From contig PUDQ02000091.1 in the NCBI GenBank assembly GCA_002964805.2, positions 124,001 through 188,000 on the forward strand: a stretch of DNA of 64,000 nt. Direction: 5' to 3'. Below the pieces are notes generated by a model, which was given only the letters and a program-made list of their open reading frames with translations, was not told the DNA's origin and did no database searches. Made by a program: the position numbers and the translations under genes. This DNA comes from Trametes villosa. Its lineage: Eukaryota; Basidiomycota; Agaricomycetes; Polyporales; Polyporaceae. Of the stretch, positions 45,701 to 57,228 are shown piece after piece. The first letter of the stretch is position 1. Every line of letters begins with the position of its first letter.

Positions 45701-47013
45701 ATGCAGTTGTCTCTGCTACCTCTTGAGATCTACGAGCACATTATTCGCTCGTTTCTCTCTTATAACCACTCTCCTAGCTTCCGAGATCTCAGTGCTTGCG
45801 CTCTGGTATGCAAGGCTTGGTACCGATGTAGCATCTGCTGCCTATGGACTCGCGTCATAGTTCAGCGACACGTCGATGTCGAACGTCTTCTCACTGCACT
45901 CCACGCGGATCCCTCTCTAGCTACCTGCGTCGCAGAGCTCGAGATATCTTCGAGTACTCTATATGACTATTATCATCCACCGCAGGCCTCCACATTCATC
46001 GGATGGGGAGCAGTAGCTCTTCGGCGTCCACGCCTCACCTCCCTGCGCACTCTCCGGTTCTGCCACCTCGACTTCCGCGTGTATTCGCCGTCCTACTACA
46101 AGTGTTTCGCGAGTTTCCACTCTGTAACCCGGCTAGAAGTGTCTTGAGTGACGTTCTCAGACACAACGGACCTCTTGCGTTTGATCTGGGCCTTTGCGAA
46201 CCTCGAGTACCTCCAGTTATCCTGGGCGATTCATATTAGGGAGGAGCAAAAAAGCAGCTGCGAAGAGGGACACGCGAGCCGCAAAATTCTGCGCCGCTCG
46301 CTCGCTGTCTCTGTGCCACAAGCTCCGCTTTGTGGATATCTCAGTAAGCCGTTTCACTCCGTCGCAGATCCGGCTAGTACGCATGCTGACCCGTTCGCAG
46401 TGCATATATGGCGAAGACGATATCCCTCTCTTGCTTCCTGTAGGAGCATTCGGGATTTCTGTGGCCAAGATGCGCTTGGAGACGGCGATCAAAGAGCCCG
46501 AGAAAAGTTGGGCAGACTTGCCAGGTACGCTTTCCATCCGACAGCGATTCTCCCGTTTCTGAGCCCCGTATTGACCGGGCTGCAGACCGTCTCACCCGCT
46601 TCATAACTATCGCTTCCCAGTCGATGACGGAGTTGACCATCGCCATACACGCGGATCTCGATTCCGCTCCTCCGCCTCCAAGCGACGTGCCTCAAGTACC
46701 TCTCATCGAAGCGATATCCGCGTGTACCGCCAGCCTCACCCGGCTCGCGTTCGAAGTCAACGTGCGGGCGCCGAACTGGAACGGGAAAGTACTACCCGCG
46801 GACGACCGCGACTCGCTCATAGCTGCGCTACACGCTCTGTGTTTCGGGCGCACCGAAGACCATGAGCAGTACGTGGGCGCACTCCCGCTCCTCACCGACG
46901 TCTCCATGGTGGTCACTGCAGTTGGCCCTTTTCGAGAGGCGCTCTGTATCGTGTCTGCGGACCACGCGCCACGGCTTTCGGACGCGATCCCTACAAGATG
47001 GACATATCAGTGA
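45701..47013 (+). pseudogene. Broken F-box protein gene
   Basis: ATG 45701 opens a canonical Agaricomycete F-box: MQLSLLPLEIYEHIIRSFLS, then DLSACALVCKAWYRCSICCLWTRV. The frame continues through LRR-like text to SVTRLEVS and then TGA at 46145-46147, after which the same frame goes on with VTFSDTTDLLRLIWAFANLEYLQLSW, clearly the continuation. Further family text (LSLCHKLRFVDIS) is in a second frame (46194 on), and SMTELTIAIHADLD, ISACTASLTRLAFEV in a third to 47013. Some shifts could be short introns, but the in-frame stop has no convincing splice solution. So a recent pseudogene, or a truncated F-box protein of 148 residues. Confidence 0.7.
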
Positions 47014-47641
47014 GCCGAGCCTGATCCCTCGCCAAATGAAGCACGCCACCAAGAGACTAATACACTAAATGTTACACCTATGCTGTAGAGACATTCGAGT
47101 CTAAACTCGTCCTATTGCGGATCCGGAGGTGCAGAGCATTTCAGTGGACGGGAGCGGCGTGGCAAAGACGGCTGTTCACACAGAAGCTTCGTTGCGAGAG
47201 GACGATCCGAGCAGCATGTACTGGTAGCTGTATGTACGTACGGGCCCGGGGTGCCCGAGGGGAAGGACATGCTTGTCCACAAGGCGCGCCGCGCGTAGCT
47301 TGCTTGTACTTGTACGGCCCGCTCCTGGGTACTCGCCCCGTTGTGTCAGCTTCGATTTCTTCACCGGTCCCTACGGCGCCCGGCGTGGAGGTATAACGAG
47401 TCAGTTCAGAGGCCGGGATCCTAGTAGCCTCGTATTGCCTATGGGAAGCCGATGCCTAGGCGAGGACTTCGACTCTTCATGCACACAGCACACGCTTTCC
47501 CGAACCCATCCTTCGCTAGTATAGCCCTTCTGTGCCTGATTTCGTTCATGGATACTCGCATAGCCGACGGGCTTGGCGGGGAAGTCCTATATATAAAGAG
47601 GCAAATAGTCGTAGCTTCAGCAGCAAACATACTCGGCCAAA
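47014..47641 (+). promoter_or_regulatory. Intergenic, ABH-E promoter
   Basis: 628 bp; TATATATAAAG at about 47588-47598 lies about 45 bp before the ABH-E ATG. No gene seen. Confidence 0.5.
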
Positions 47642-48970
47642 ATGCCCTGCCAAAGTACTGTCTTACCAGGAACAGCAGATGCCGCCGAAGGCCCCGCGCT
47701 GCGTGCATTCACGGACTCCGGCGCGCCCCAGGGAAGCACAGACTATACGACCCTCGTCATCATACACGGACTTGGCTGGCATGCCCGTACGTATCCCCTA
47801 GCATGTTTACCGCGAGCTTGATAGTGACTCAATCATCATCAGCCGTATTCAACAAGCTACTCCCGCTCTCGGCGCAGTTCAACGCTCGCATCGTTCTCGT
47901 GAACCGGCGCGACTACCCGTGCTCGCGCCCATACACATCTGACGAGCACGCCAGGTGCATCCGACTCGCGAGCACGCCCCCGTCCCCAGAGGCATCAGCG
48001 GAGACGGCGCAGCTGCTCGCAGAGCACGCGCACGAGATCTGCGAGTTCCTCGAGGACTTCGTGCGCCGAGAGCGCATCCCCACAGCAAAGCCGGCGGAGA
48101 ACGCTGGGGGAATCATCCTGGTCGGGTGGTCGTTGGGCGGCACCTCCGTGGAGGCGGTACTTGCACACGTACGCACATATCCTGTTGGCGACATTCAGCT
48201 GAGCAAGTACGTCCGCCGCGTGATCATGTATGGTACGCACCTGGAATCCCCCTTCAACACATCAGCCACGATAACCCACGCTTCCAGACCCCTCATGTGT
48301 CATGTTCGGCTGGCCGCACCCGGAAGGCTGGTACCACACCTCCAGCGATGAGTCCATCCCCGCCGCAGAGCGCGCGGCTGCCTCCACGCGCTTCCTCGCC
48401 AGCTACTTCAAGCACGGCGATTTTTGGGCGTCCGGCGAGTCCGCGATCGAGCAGCGAAACCCAGCGCCAGGCACGTCCGACACGACGTCGCGCATGTCCG
48501 CCGCGGAGCTCGCAGCGTGCGTGTACGCTGCACCAGGGGAGGTGGGTGGGAGCGATTGGACGGCCGTCCGCGCCTATCACATCCACGGGGCGTACCAAGC
48601 TCTGAAGGACGCAGCGTTGTACTTGCGCGAGCCGCGAGACGGGGCCGTGGCCGAGGCCGAGGCGGGTGGCGCCGATGATTGGCGCGACGTCGAGGTGCGT
48701 GTCCTGTGGTGCGATCGCTCGATATGGGAGATGGTCCGGGCGGCGTACCTGCTGGACAATGAGTTGCGGGAGGCAAAGGACGCGGGTAAGCCCCTCAGAA
48801 ATGTGAGGCTTGTGCGCTTCAGGGGCGGAAACCACTTCGTGAGTGCTCGAGACTTGGTTGCAGGTTCGGGGGTGGTGCTGACTAGACTACCTTCCGGACA
48901 GGCGCACTGGGATATGCCTGAGGAGACTATGCGGGCATTTCTGGGGAGCGAGGAGTCTATCAGCGAGTGA
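47642..48970 (+). CDS. Alpha/beta-hydrolase ABH-E (diverged)
   Basis: Same exon plan as ABH-A to -D but the most diverged. MPCQSTVLPGTADAAEG, DYTTLVIIHGLGWHA; VFNKLLPLSAQFNARIVLVNRRDYPCSRPYT; nucleophile ILVGWSLGG; acid VLWCDRSIWEMVRAAYLL (PWG replaced); FRGGNHF; AHWDMPEETMRAFLGSEESISE. The cap differs: VMFGWPHPEGWYHTSSDESIPAAERA and an acidic stretch AEAEAGGADDWRD. Catalytic Ser, Asp and His remain. Separated from the A-D tandem by AKR8 and a dead F-box gene. Stop TGA 48968-48970. Confidence 0.87.
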
Positions 48971-49385
48971 CTAACATGAGGTGTACATGTTGGGAGGTTT
49001 TGGTTTCCTAGAGCAAACTGTAAGGGCGCGTTTTCTCCGCAGGAACGCGAACTGTCACAATCCCGTGATTGCATCACGGCGTGTCCCCTCATACCAGCAC
49101 TGAGCAGACGATTCAGTGGTGCAGGGCTCCGCGACCACCCGCCGCAAGCTTTACAGTAGAAAGTCAAGCCACGTAACTCGCATGCATCCATATACTGGAG
49201 GTATCCCAGGCGCGCGTGCTGTGGACGTACTTAGAGGGCAGAAGTAGCATGGATCACATTACAATGACTCGCTCGGTCTCGACTACCAACGTACACTTCA
49301 GACAAAACTTGAGGCGCGGGAAATTTCATACACGCAGTCACTGTTCTGTTAATTGTCCTTCGTAGAATGGTCTTCCGAGACTGGC
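48971..49385. other. Convergent intergenic region
   Basis: 415 bp between ABH-E (plus) and a hydrophobin (minus); no feature recognised. Confidence 0.4.
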
Positions 49386-49841
49386 TCAGAGGGTGACCGG
49401 GAGGCAGCCGATGGAGATCAGGCTACCCTATAGAGCGATCCGCATGCGTCAGTTCACATCACTCGCGACAGCAAAGGCAGCTTCAAACTGAACGTACATG
49501 GCTGTTGTCCTCGCAGCAGACCGCCTTGGCGTCGCACGAGTCGCCAGACCCGACGCCAATGGCGGTGATGGGCGAGCAGTCCAAGCCCACGAGGGCGGTC
49601 ACGTCCTGAACGACGACGCCCAGCGCCCCGAGGATCGGTGCGGCGGCGGCGGAGTTGGCCTGTTACGCTCGGTCAGCATCGGTGTTCCGCATTATACAGG
49701 ACGTAAGTCAATGCGTACGGTGGCGGTCTGCTGGCAGCACTGGATGGCGCCGGTCGAGCAGGTCTGGCGGGCCTCGAGGGGGGTGGCGGCAGCAAGGAGG
49801 GGCGCGGCAGCGATGGCGAAAGCGACGGCACGAGAGAACAT
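49386..49841 (-). CDS. Class I hydrophobin HYD1
   Basis: Small secreted surfactant that coats hyphae and spores. Exons 49841-49719, 49659-49498 and 49427-49386 give 108 residues with phase-0 joins. Signal peptide [19 protein letters not shown], mature region from about residue 26. Eight cysteines in the hydrophobin order: QTCSTG, QCC, GLDCSP, GDSCDA, AVCC, IGCLP. Hydrophobic stretch [18 protein letters not shown] between C3 and C4 fits class I. Stop TGA. A TATAAG (minus strand) at about 49932-49937 lies about 95 bp upstream. Paralog HYD2 at 58104-58561 has the same intron positions. Confidence 0.93.
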
Positions 49842-51387
49842 CTTGTTCGAGAGGTTGGTGGTTGGAGTGCTGGAGAGCGAAGAGCGAATGGGATGTTCGA
49901 GCTGGAGAAACCATCTCGTCTTCTGCGCCTTCTTATACCGCCGCGGCTATGAGGGGCTTCGCCCACGTCGTGCGTATTCTGCTCTAACTTTGCCCATAGA
50001 CGTCGCAAGATGCAAGCCTCTACGACGCCAACTATTCTGAAGACAGACAACATATGCACTTGACGGAACGGGGCGACTCGTCTACGCGGCGCCGCATTCC
50101 GGCCGCACGAGCCACCGCGCGTGCTTCCACCCCAAGGTACGCAGATCCCCGTGTGGGCGGTGGCTCCGCCTACTGACGTTCACTCTGATAACAAATGACC
50201 GGTCAGAGAAGATGGAGACGAACGGCTTCGACGGTGCTCCATACCTGCAGGTCCGGACGTTTTGGTTGCGATCTGTCGGGACGGCTCGACGCAACCACTC
50301 GGCTCGACTTTAGCAGAGCGACCCGACCTCGTGGAGGTCAATTGCTCGCAGCAAGAGCTACATTGACGGGTGACAGTCCATCTCCGTCACAGGAAGACTG
50401 CTTTGCGGAGCCGAGTCACGTAGGCCCCTGCAGACGGGGGCGGAGATATACGAAGCCTACGGTAGTCTTCAACGCATATCAGTAACATTCGGACGCGCAT
50501 GAACGCTGCGGACTCACCGCACGCCCAACTCGCTCTCGCCCGCGGATTCCGGACTCGCCCACAGCTCCCCAAGCACAAGCCCACGCTCCAAGCCGCATGG
50601 TAGACCGCGTCGCCTTCGTCGTCATCTCCGCCCGCGCAATCAGCGCGGGACGCCTGTGACCGCGCCAAGGGCTCCGAGGACATTCACTTCGCAGATATCC
50701 GGGCTACGTGCCTCACAGTGTCCGCTCGGGGAGCTGGAGTGCGTACGGTGAGAAGGTTCGCGGGTGTTGCGACGACCCCAACTGCGGTGTGAGTGGGAGC
50801 GGGAGCGGGATCCGGGGCCGTGCTGGGAGTACGCTCGTGCGTAGAGGTGCGTATACAGCACTTGGACCTGTGACGTTGGGGGTATCAGTAGGATGCAGTG
50901 TGCACGGTAGACCTGATGACATGAATATTGCGTGGGGTTCATCGTAGCGTGTTGAGAGTACGGGCGGAAGGGCCTATTATCTTGACGCCCAGTAGTACGT
51001 TTCCGCCTTTAGATTGCGAGCACCCTCAGACAGGATATGTTGGGGTGAGAAGGGATGTGATTTCACAGAGGCGCACGAGACGGAGGTACAAAGGGAAATG
51101 CGACGATGCACTATGGCTAGGAGTCCATTGCTCTGCAGTATGGTCCATGGGTGGAGCGTCGGCGTTTTCGCTCCCGGTTCCCGAAGGGTGTCGGTTGGGG
51201 CAGGCCTGCTCGCGCGAAGCGAGGCTGACAGCGACAGCGACGGCACAGGCGCGTCGTGTGATCGCGCTTGGCGCAGAGCGAGCTGGAGGACGGCTCCCGC
51301 TCGAGGCGCATGGCGTAGGGCGGGCACTACAGGTGACGCAGGGAGTGGTCGTGCCTGTGGGGTCGTGCCCGCGGGGTGTGGAGGGCG
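49842..51387. other. Intergenic
   Basis: About 1.5 kb upstream of HYD1; long frames here have no recognised domain. No gene seen. Confidence 0.4.
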
Positions 51388-51469
51388 GCGTCGGTAGGCG
51401 ACCGAGGCGGGCCAGTGGGTGGTGGTGGGGGAGAGCTCGGAATGAAATCGACGAGCGTGTCCATGTCAT

Positions 51470-51673
51470 CTACAGCCCAAAGATCTTCTTCAGGCCGGAC
51501 GTCTTCGTTTTCCGGACGGCGGTCCTCCCGTTGGAAGGGCGCAGAACCTGACGTGCGTCCTCGTACATGTGGTAGGTGTCGCGGGGCGACTGGGCGGAGG
51601 CGAAGAGGGAGAACGCGTTGGGAGACGCGGAGGACGAGGTGGTGTAGGAAGGCGCGAAGGTGGTGTAAGACAT
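51470..51673 (-). CDS. 67-aa conserved hypothetical protein, copy 2
   Basis: ATG 51671-51673, stop TAG 51470-51472; 67 residues, MSYTTFAPSYTTSSSASPNA to TSGLKKIFGL. It differs from copy 1 at two residues. A TATATA (minus) lies about 135-140 bp upstream. No known domain; basic C-terminus and Ser/Thr-rich start could suit binding to a larger partner, but this is a guess. Confidence 0.7.
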   Translation of the reverse strand: MSYTTFAPSYTTSSSASPNAFSLFASAQSPRDTYHMYEDARQVLRPSNGRTAVRKTKTSGLKKIFGL

Positions 51674-52114
51674 CTTGATAGTGATGGTGCTCAAGTGGGG
51701 TAGTACAAGTGTACGGTGGGTGGAGAGCGCGAGCTGGCGAAGACTTGGAGTGTCTGGCTGATGTCGAGGGACTTAGCTGGTGATGGAGACTCCATGTCGA
51801 GCTCGTCCAGCATATATACCGGCAGCTTCACAGCGGATTGCGTCCATGGGTTGCTAGGAGTAGCGGCAGATTGCCAATCGAGCGCACGTCGCGTCTCCGG
51901 CAGGCGAAGTTGCCCAGCCAGGCAAGTTTTCGGGATGAGGCAAGCACGAGTCAACAGCGGAAGTCAGCAGCAAGCAGTCGCTAGGTTACGAGCAACATAC
52001 GGGCACACAGAGCAGGCTGAAAAGGCAAGTGTTCAGGGCGACGCCAGGCAGACAATAATAATGAGGGATGCGGAGAGGAAGAGGAGGGACGAGAGGGCGA
52101 GAGCTTAGCGCTTC

Positions 52115-52151
52115 TGTTTGGCCAGCATAAATGGCCAAACAATGCCACGTG
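52115..52151 (+). promoter_or_regulatory. Palindrome plus CACGTG element, copy 3
   Basis: Perfect 8-bp arms GTTTGGCC and GGCCAAAC around AGCATAAAT, then AATGCCACGTG. 442 bp upstream of the 67-aa gene. Compared with copy 2, the arm pair T-A is C-G and the centre runs in the opposite sense (AGCATAA versus TTATGCT). Confidence 0.55.
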
Positions 52152-53229
52152 TTTCCGGACTTTACGAGCGCCCGTTGCAACTTGCCCGTGCCAAGCCAGC
52201 GGTTTTTCGACATCTCCCAGCTTTAAAACGCAAGACATTCTGCGGTGGTTAGTGGTGATCTTTCTCATTCTTCTTCTTTCAATGAGCTGACATGGGCCTC
52301 CCTATTATAGGTTGATTCAATAGGGATTAGCATACGGCCCGAAAGCCCCCACAGCACCGGAATATGATTGACCTGCCAGAGGCACGGTCACTTGCCCGCT
52401 TCAAGTCCTGCCTGCCGCTCGAGATCGATGCCTCAATGCAATCAAGCTACAACAGTTCAATACCGCAACTTCTGGAGCTTCACTCAAACGCATTCAAAGA
52501 ACTGCACTCATTTAGTGCCTCTAGGCAGTCACAGTCCTGAGGCGCCCGGATGTGTTCGTAGGTTGAGCGAGCATCGTCAAGCACCTCTACCGGTACAGCG
52601 GCGTTCGGGTTGCTCGGCGCGTGCGGATTTAAGGATGAGTTACGCGGTAAGTAGCAGCGCCATCCTCTTTCGTGCATTCACTGTGACTGAAACCAATCCC
52701 ACGTCAACGCGCCTTGCCATTTCGTAGATCTTCTGCCCCCCCGTGAAGTTTGTGGCCCCTCAGCCGTGCGCTTTGTAAATTTCCCTGAATGCTGGTATCC
52801 TCTTGTGAATTGTCTCTGTCTGACGTATATCGCATGAAAGGCAGTCCTCACCAGTCCTCGTAAACAGCCGGTGCGCAACATCTGTCCATTGGTATGCTCT
52901 CGCCATGCCTTATATCATCAGCCCTCTTTCGAGTACCTTATTCAACTAACCTTGGCGACTTCCCATTATCTATAGAGATCTAAAGCACATACAACGAGCT
53001 CGTTATTTGCGGGGCATGCGCGTCTCTTCTGGACAATGGCAGGTAGTGCCACCGGGCCACACTACGTTCCGACTCCGCTATGGCTAACCTTCTACAAAGC
53101 GCCGTTTCGGCTCCGATACATAAAACCCGGCCACCCGTCGCGTTCAACAGTTCCTCCTTCCTCCCATACCTGTGTGGTTAGTCACCCTGGGTTCAGTATT
53201 GACTACGACGTCGCGGCCTCCGGAACTCG
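52152..53229. other. Intergenic before the kinase
   Basis: About 1.1 kb with no recognised gene. A 119-codon frame (52368-52727) shows no domain. Confidence 0.4.
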
Positions 53230-53271
53230 ATGTACTCTGCGCATCACTCTGCTAGGGCTACCGACTCTGTC

Positions 53272-55444
53272 ATGATCGACACCAAACCAACCAAACCACA
53301 GACCCAGTCGAAGGCAGGTTCGCGCATACCGCTCGGGGAATCCGTCAAGGTCAACGGAGGCCACAACGCACCGCCGCCCGGAGCTCCCATCTTCCGCATT
53401 CATCTCTCTACCCGAGCTCTGCGACAATTGCCTTCCCTCTGTGATGAATCGCCGCTGCTGTCGCCGTTGGATGGTTTGGCGTTGCGGCTAGACGCGACGC
53501 CTGTCATCCAGCGTAAGGCAGCGCCTATCCCGTCGGCACCGAACGTCACAGCGCCAGAGCCTATGTCCAAACACCTACTCGCTCTTGAGGCCCAGTCCCA
53601 ATGGAAGAAGCTCACCGAACAAGCCGCACCTCTCAGGCAAACCGACTATCAGTAAGTCGGACTCGCGCACGTCGAACCAGAAGACTAACAGCAACACTAG
53701 CGCCGCCCCGCTCTGGCCTCCCCGAGGCCTCAGCCCGCCGCGTTACAGTCCTCCGCGCTTTGCTATCGCTACGCCAGAGGTCACATACACTCGCGGTCTC
53801 CGGGACGATCGTGACCCTGTCATCCTGGGGGCGCAGGCCAGGACGCCCGTATCCCGGGCATGGCTCGAGGATATGTCGCCGCTGATCCCAGCACAGCGCG
53901 GCCTTCCGCCGGGCCTTTCGTCTACTCACCAACCCCCTCCTCACGTATACTTGGGGAGCGACACGGTACGCGACGACAACGATGAGATTGGACACCTCAG
54001 CCGCGCATCCCCCGTCTATAACCCTACTCCCATCGGTCATCGTCCTTCGGTGCTACAAAGGCGCGGCGCGGGTGCTATCCAGCAGAATACAATACACAAG
54101 TCGACACAACGCGCCACGGAGCCCAACCGCACGCCCACGATGCTTTCGCACAATGGAATCACCTTTACGCTTACCGCCAGTATCGCAAACGGCGCTGCAG
54201 GACGCGTCGTCTCAGCCGAACACGGTGGTAAGACGTTCGCGATCAAGGCCATCCAAAAATGGCGCGCGTACAAGGCATACTGGTACACGCGCGCAGAGTT
54301 TGTGCGAGAGCGAGATGCGATGGTTCACATCAGCAAGTCCGGGAGGACGCCGTACCTAGCACAGCTGCTGATGGCATGGGAAGAACCCGAGATCATGTAC
54401 TTCGTTATGGTACGCCGCGCGTCCTCTTCTGATACCGAGCACTTCACTAACAATCTCATCTTTCGCTGATCTTAGCCCCAGTATCCTCTGGACATACGCG
54501 CGCGTCTAGACAGCGCTCCCATCACTGAGAACGACAAGCTCCTCTACTGCGCGGAGCTCGTACGTTCTTGAATGCTCACCTCTAGAGTCTCGCTCACATT
54601 CTGCCTCACCCTCCTTCCAGATTGCCGCTATCCAGACCCTCTGGAAACTCGGTATCGTCCACCACGATATCAAACCATCCAACATCCTCATCGACAACGA
54701 CGGGCGCGCTGTGCTCTCCGACTTCGGTCTTGCCACTGTCGTGAGCGAAGGAACCTACAGCACGTGGCGAGACTATAACCAGTGCGGCACGCCTGCGTAC
54801 ATGGCGCCTGAGATCGTCGCGCGCGACCACACCCAGCACGGCCACGGCGGGGCGGTGGACGTCTGGAGCCTGGGGATCGTCTTCTTAGAGATATTCGGTC
54901 TCGCGGACAGGTGGTGCCTGCTGGTCCCCGACTTCGAGGAGGCACGGAAGCTGCATCAGCTGCTCCTGCCTATTCGTCTCGACCTCCCTGCAAATATGGG
55001 CGAAACGCCGTCAGCGCTGCTGCCGAAGGTACGTCCTGTACTCATTTTATTATTTCCTGCGCTGAAACATGACCAACAGATGTTGAAAGCGAATCCCAGC
55101 GAGCGCATCGCTGTTGGTAAGCTTCACGCACACGTTCCGCCAGATACGTGGTGCGAGGTTTCGAGGGGCACGCAGTCTCGTGAGTGCCATTCTCCCTCCC
55201 GGTGAGTCTTCACTGACGCCGCTCCTCAGACGACTGGCTCCCAGGTCAAGCACCCACGTCCGAGGCATCTCCCGGGCGGTGTCTCGACTTCACGACGTTC
55301 GAAGCCAACGAAAAGCGCTTCGAGCGTTGCCATCCTCTCACCAACGCCGAAGCGGACATGCGCCGCGCCTTCGAGGAAGAACAAGCGAAGGCGAACGTGT
55401 CCGATTTCGAGTACCTTGCGCCAGGGGCATTCGAGTCCGGCTAG
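53272..55444 (+). CDS. Serine/threonine protein kinase, non-RD, long N-terminal arm
   Basis: Kinase with a roughly 300-residue low-complexity arm (Pro/Ser-rich: APLWPPRGLSPPRYSPPRFA) and a C-terminal kinase domain: Gly loop IANGAAGRVVSAEHGG, Lys in FAIKAIQKW, catalytic loop IVHHDIKPSNILID, DFGLATVV, YMAPEIVARD, DVWSLGIVFLEIFG. The catalytic loop is HHD rather than HRD, so non-RD. Tail EANEKRFERCHPLTNAEADMRRAFEEEQ. First intron joins CA to CGCC (HAAPLW). In-frame ATGs at 53230 and 53272; I chose 53272 for the shorter leader, but either may be used. Substrate unknown. Basidiomycete-type kinase of an orphan family. Confidence 0.82.
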
Positions 55445-56154
55445 GCTGTGTACGAGACCAATAACAAGACTGCTGATTGCCATTTGGCCAGGTGTGCTCC
55501 GGGTATATGTAGATACCCAATCCCGTGTGTACATTATGAACATGAACGGCCTCGCCTGACCCCATGCTCGCTAGCCAGAAGCGTTGAACGAGGACTGCCG
55601 TCGGCTGCCGCTATGCTCCGGCAGTCGTCCCGTTTCCTCGAATCGTTCATAAACACCTTCCTAATGCAGACGATCATATCACCCGCACGCGATTGACGAC
55701 GATGGCAACGCCACGACCGCCGGTACCGGTTGCAATTGAACGTGTGCAACGAGAGCCCATTTGAGACTGTAAATTCTGATCAGACAAAAGTATCACTGCT
55801 GAACATGGAACGTAGAGGCCTCTTTGACCCTGTCTGCTAGGAGCTGCTAGTAGTAGTCGTTACAGGCGACCCTCTAGATGAGCAACGAAATTGATAACTC
55901 GGTTAGATCAACAAAGCTTAGATAGGCTAGGCGCGATCAAGAGGCCGAAAAAATGAAACGGTTGGGTCGACTCTTCACATCGTTAACGCCGTCACCAGGT
56001 TGATTCCATATTTAATAGCGTCCGCACTCCTGGGCTTGCCCTTGTACGACGAGCTGCGCTGGTCGTCGTTCGCCACGACTTGCTCAACGTCTCTCTAGTG
56101 CTTGTGTTCATCTTCAAGTCACCGCCCGGCTTCACCTCTCCCGCCTCGCCCGCC
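55445..56154. other. Intergenic
   Basis: 710 bp between kinase and the next gene; nothing recognised. Confidence 0.4.
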
Positions 56155-57228
56155 ATGGACCTCGTACACGCCCCCACTCCGGCCCGGCATCCTTTGTTCG
56201 CGACGACCAACACCCCGCGTTTCCCCAAGGTCCACTTCAAGCTACCTGTACTCAAGAAGAGCGCACCGACGGTCTCCCTTACGAACGCGAATGCCGCGCG
56301 CACGAACACTTCCAACGCTTCATCCATTACACCTCTATCCGAGGTTTCCGTTGCTCCGCAGAGCTCTGTTCCGTTTCCCTCTTCTCCCATCCCTTGTCCA
56401 CCGCCACGCAAGAGGTCTACCAGCGAGAATGGCTTCTGCCCGAATGGCGAGGAGCCGCAACTCCTGGCATTTCCCGGCAAGGAGTCGGTGGAGCCACTGG
56501 CCGCCAACCGAACTGTCTCCCACACCGACATCCTCCGCCATCGGTCCAAGTCCTGCCTTGCCGCGTCTTTCTTCCATCATGACGCGAACCTCGCGCGCAA
56601 GACTCCTGCATCGTCCGGGAAGGCCGCCGCTTCCCAGCAGCCGCCCAAGCGCGCCACCGCGCGCCGCGAGAGCATGAGCGCAGGCAACCCCACCGGGAAG
56701 AGCACCCGCAAGGCGAAGCGCCTCCTTGCGGACGCGCAGTTCCTCGCCTCCGTGCATGGCACCCTCGCGTCCCTGGTGCGGGCGCGCATGAACGCCGCCG
56801 ACGGCGGCCGCGACGAATGCACGGTTCAGGACGCGCTCCTCGTGGAGCGTATCTGGCACACCCTCGTCGACATGGGGTACCGGCCCGTACCCATCGAGCC
56901 GAGCGAGCCTGCACCGCCAGCTCTCGCTTCTTCCCCGCCTTCCCCAGATCCCGCACGCGAGGCTGCGGAGCGCGCGGCGCGTTGTACTATGGCCTCGTCG
57001 TCGACGCCTATTTCTCTGGACCGAGCGCAGGTCCTCCCCACGATCCCGACTGGAGAGCTCGCCGTGCCTCAGCTCGTTGCGGTCTTGACCATGCGCCACC
57101 GCGACCGCTCGACAACACGCCCGCGTACTGCCAAGAAGCGCGTCGGCGTTCTTCCATCACGCTCTCCTCTCGCCACCGCATCCTTCCCCGCGCCCCTCGA
57201 CTTCTCTGACGCTCCGTCATCAGGATGA
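56155..57228 (+). CDS. Hypothetical proline/serine-rich protein
   Basis: Intronless frame, ATG 56155-56157 (MDLVHAPTPARHPLFATT), stop at 57226-57228, 357 residues. First half is Ser/Pro-rich with NTPRFPKVHFKLPVLKK and PPPRKRSTS; the middle has a basic run (KRATARRESMSAGNPTGKSTRKAKRLL) followed by a helical-looking stretch AQFLASVHGTLASLVRARMN and QDALLVERIWHTLVDMGYRPV. Not recognised; basic clusters could be nuclear localisation signals. Continuous codon bias argues that it is real. Confidence 0.65.
   Translation: MDLVHAPTPARHPLFATTNTPRFPKVHFKLPVLKKSAPTVSLTNANAARTNTSNASSITPLSEVSVAPQSSVPFPSSPIPCPPPRKRSTSENGFCPNGEEPQLLAFPGKESVEPLAANRTVSHTDILRHRSKSCLAASFFHHDANLARKTPASSGKAAASQQPPKRATARRESMSAGNPTGKSTRKAKRLLADAQFLASVHGTLASLVRARMNAADGGRDECTVQDALLVERIWHTLVDMGYRPVPIEPSEPAPPALASSPPSPDPAREAAERAARCTMASSSTPISLDRAQVLPTIPTGELAVPQLVAVLTMRHRDRSTTRPRTAKKRVGVLPSRSPLATASFPAPLDFSDAPSSG

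Larger units (their letters stand above)
51388..52151. repeat. Duplicated block, copy 2 (67-aa gene plus promoter)
   Basis: Same-orientation duplicate of about 33826-34560, including the small gene, leader, TATA region (CATATATACCGGCAGC about 51811) and the palindrome element at the far end. Non-tandem: 17.5 kb apart. Confidence 0.8.

Noticed and set aside
6213..48970. Classical secondary metabolite gene cluster
   Set aside because: No polyketide, non-ribosomal peptide or terpene synthase, no P450, transporter or cluster regulator; only reductases and hydrolases.
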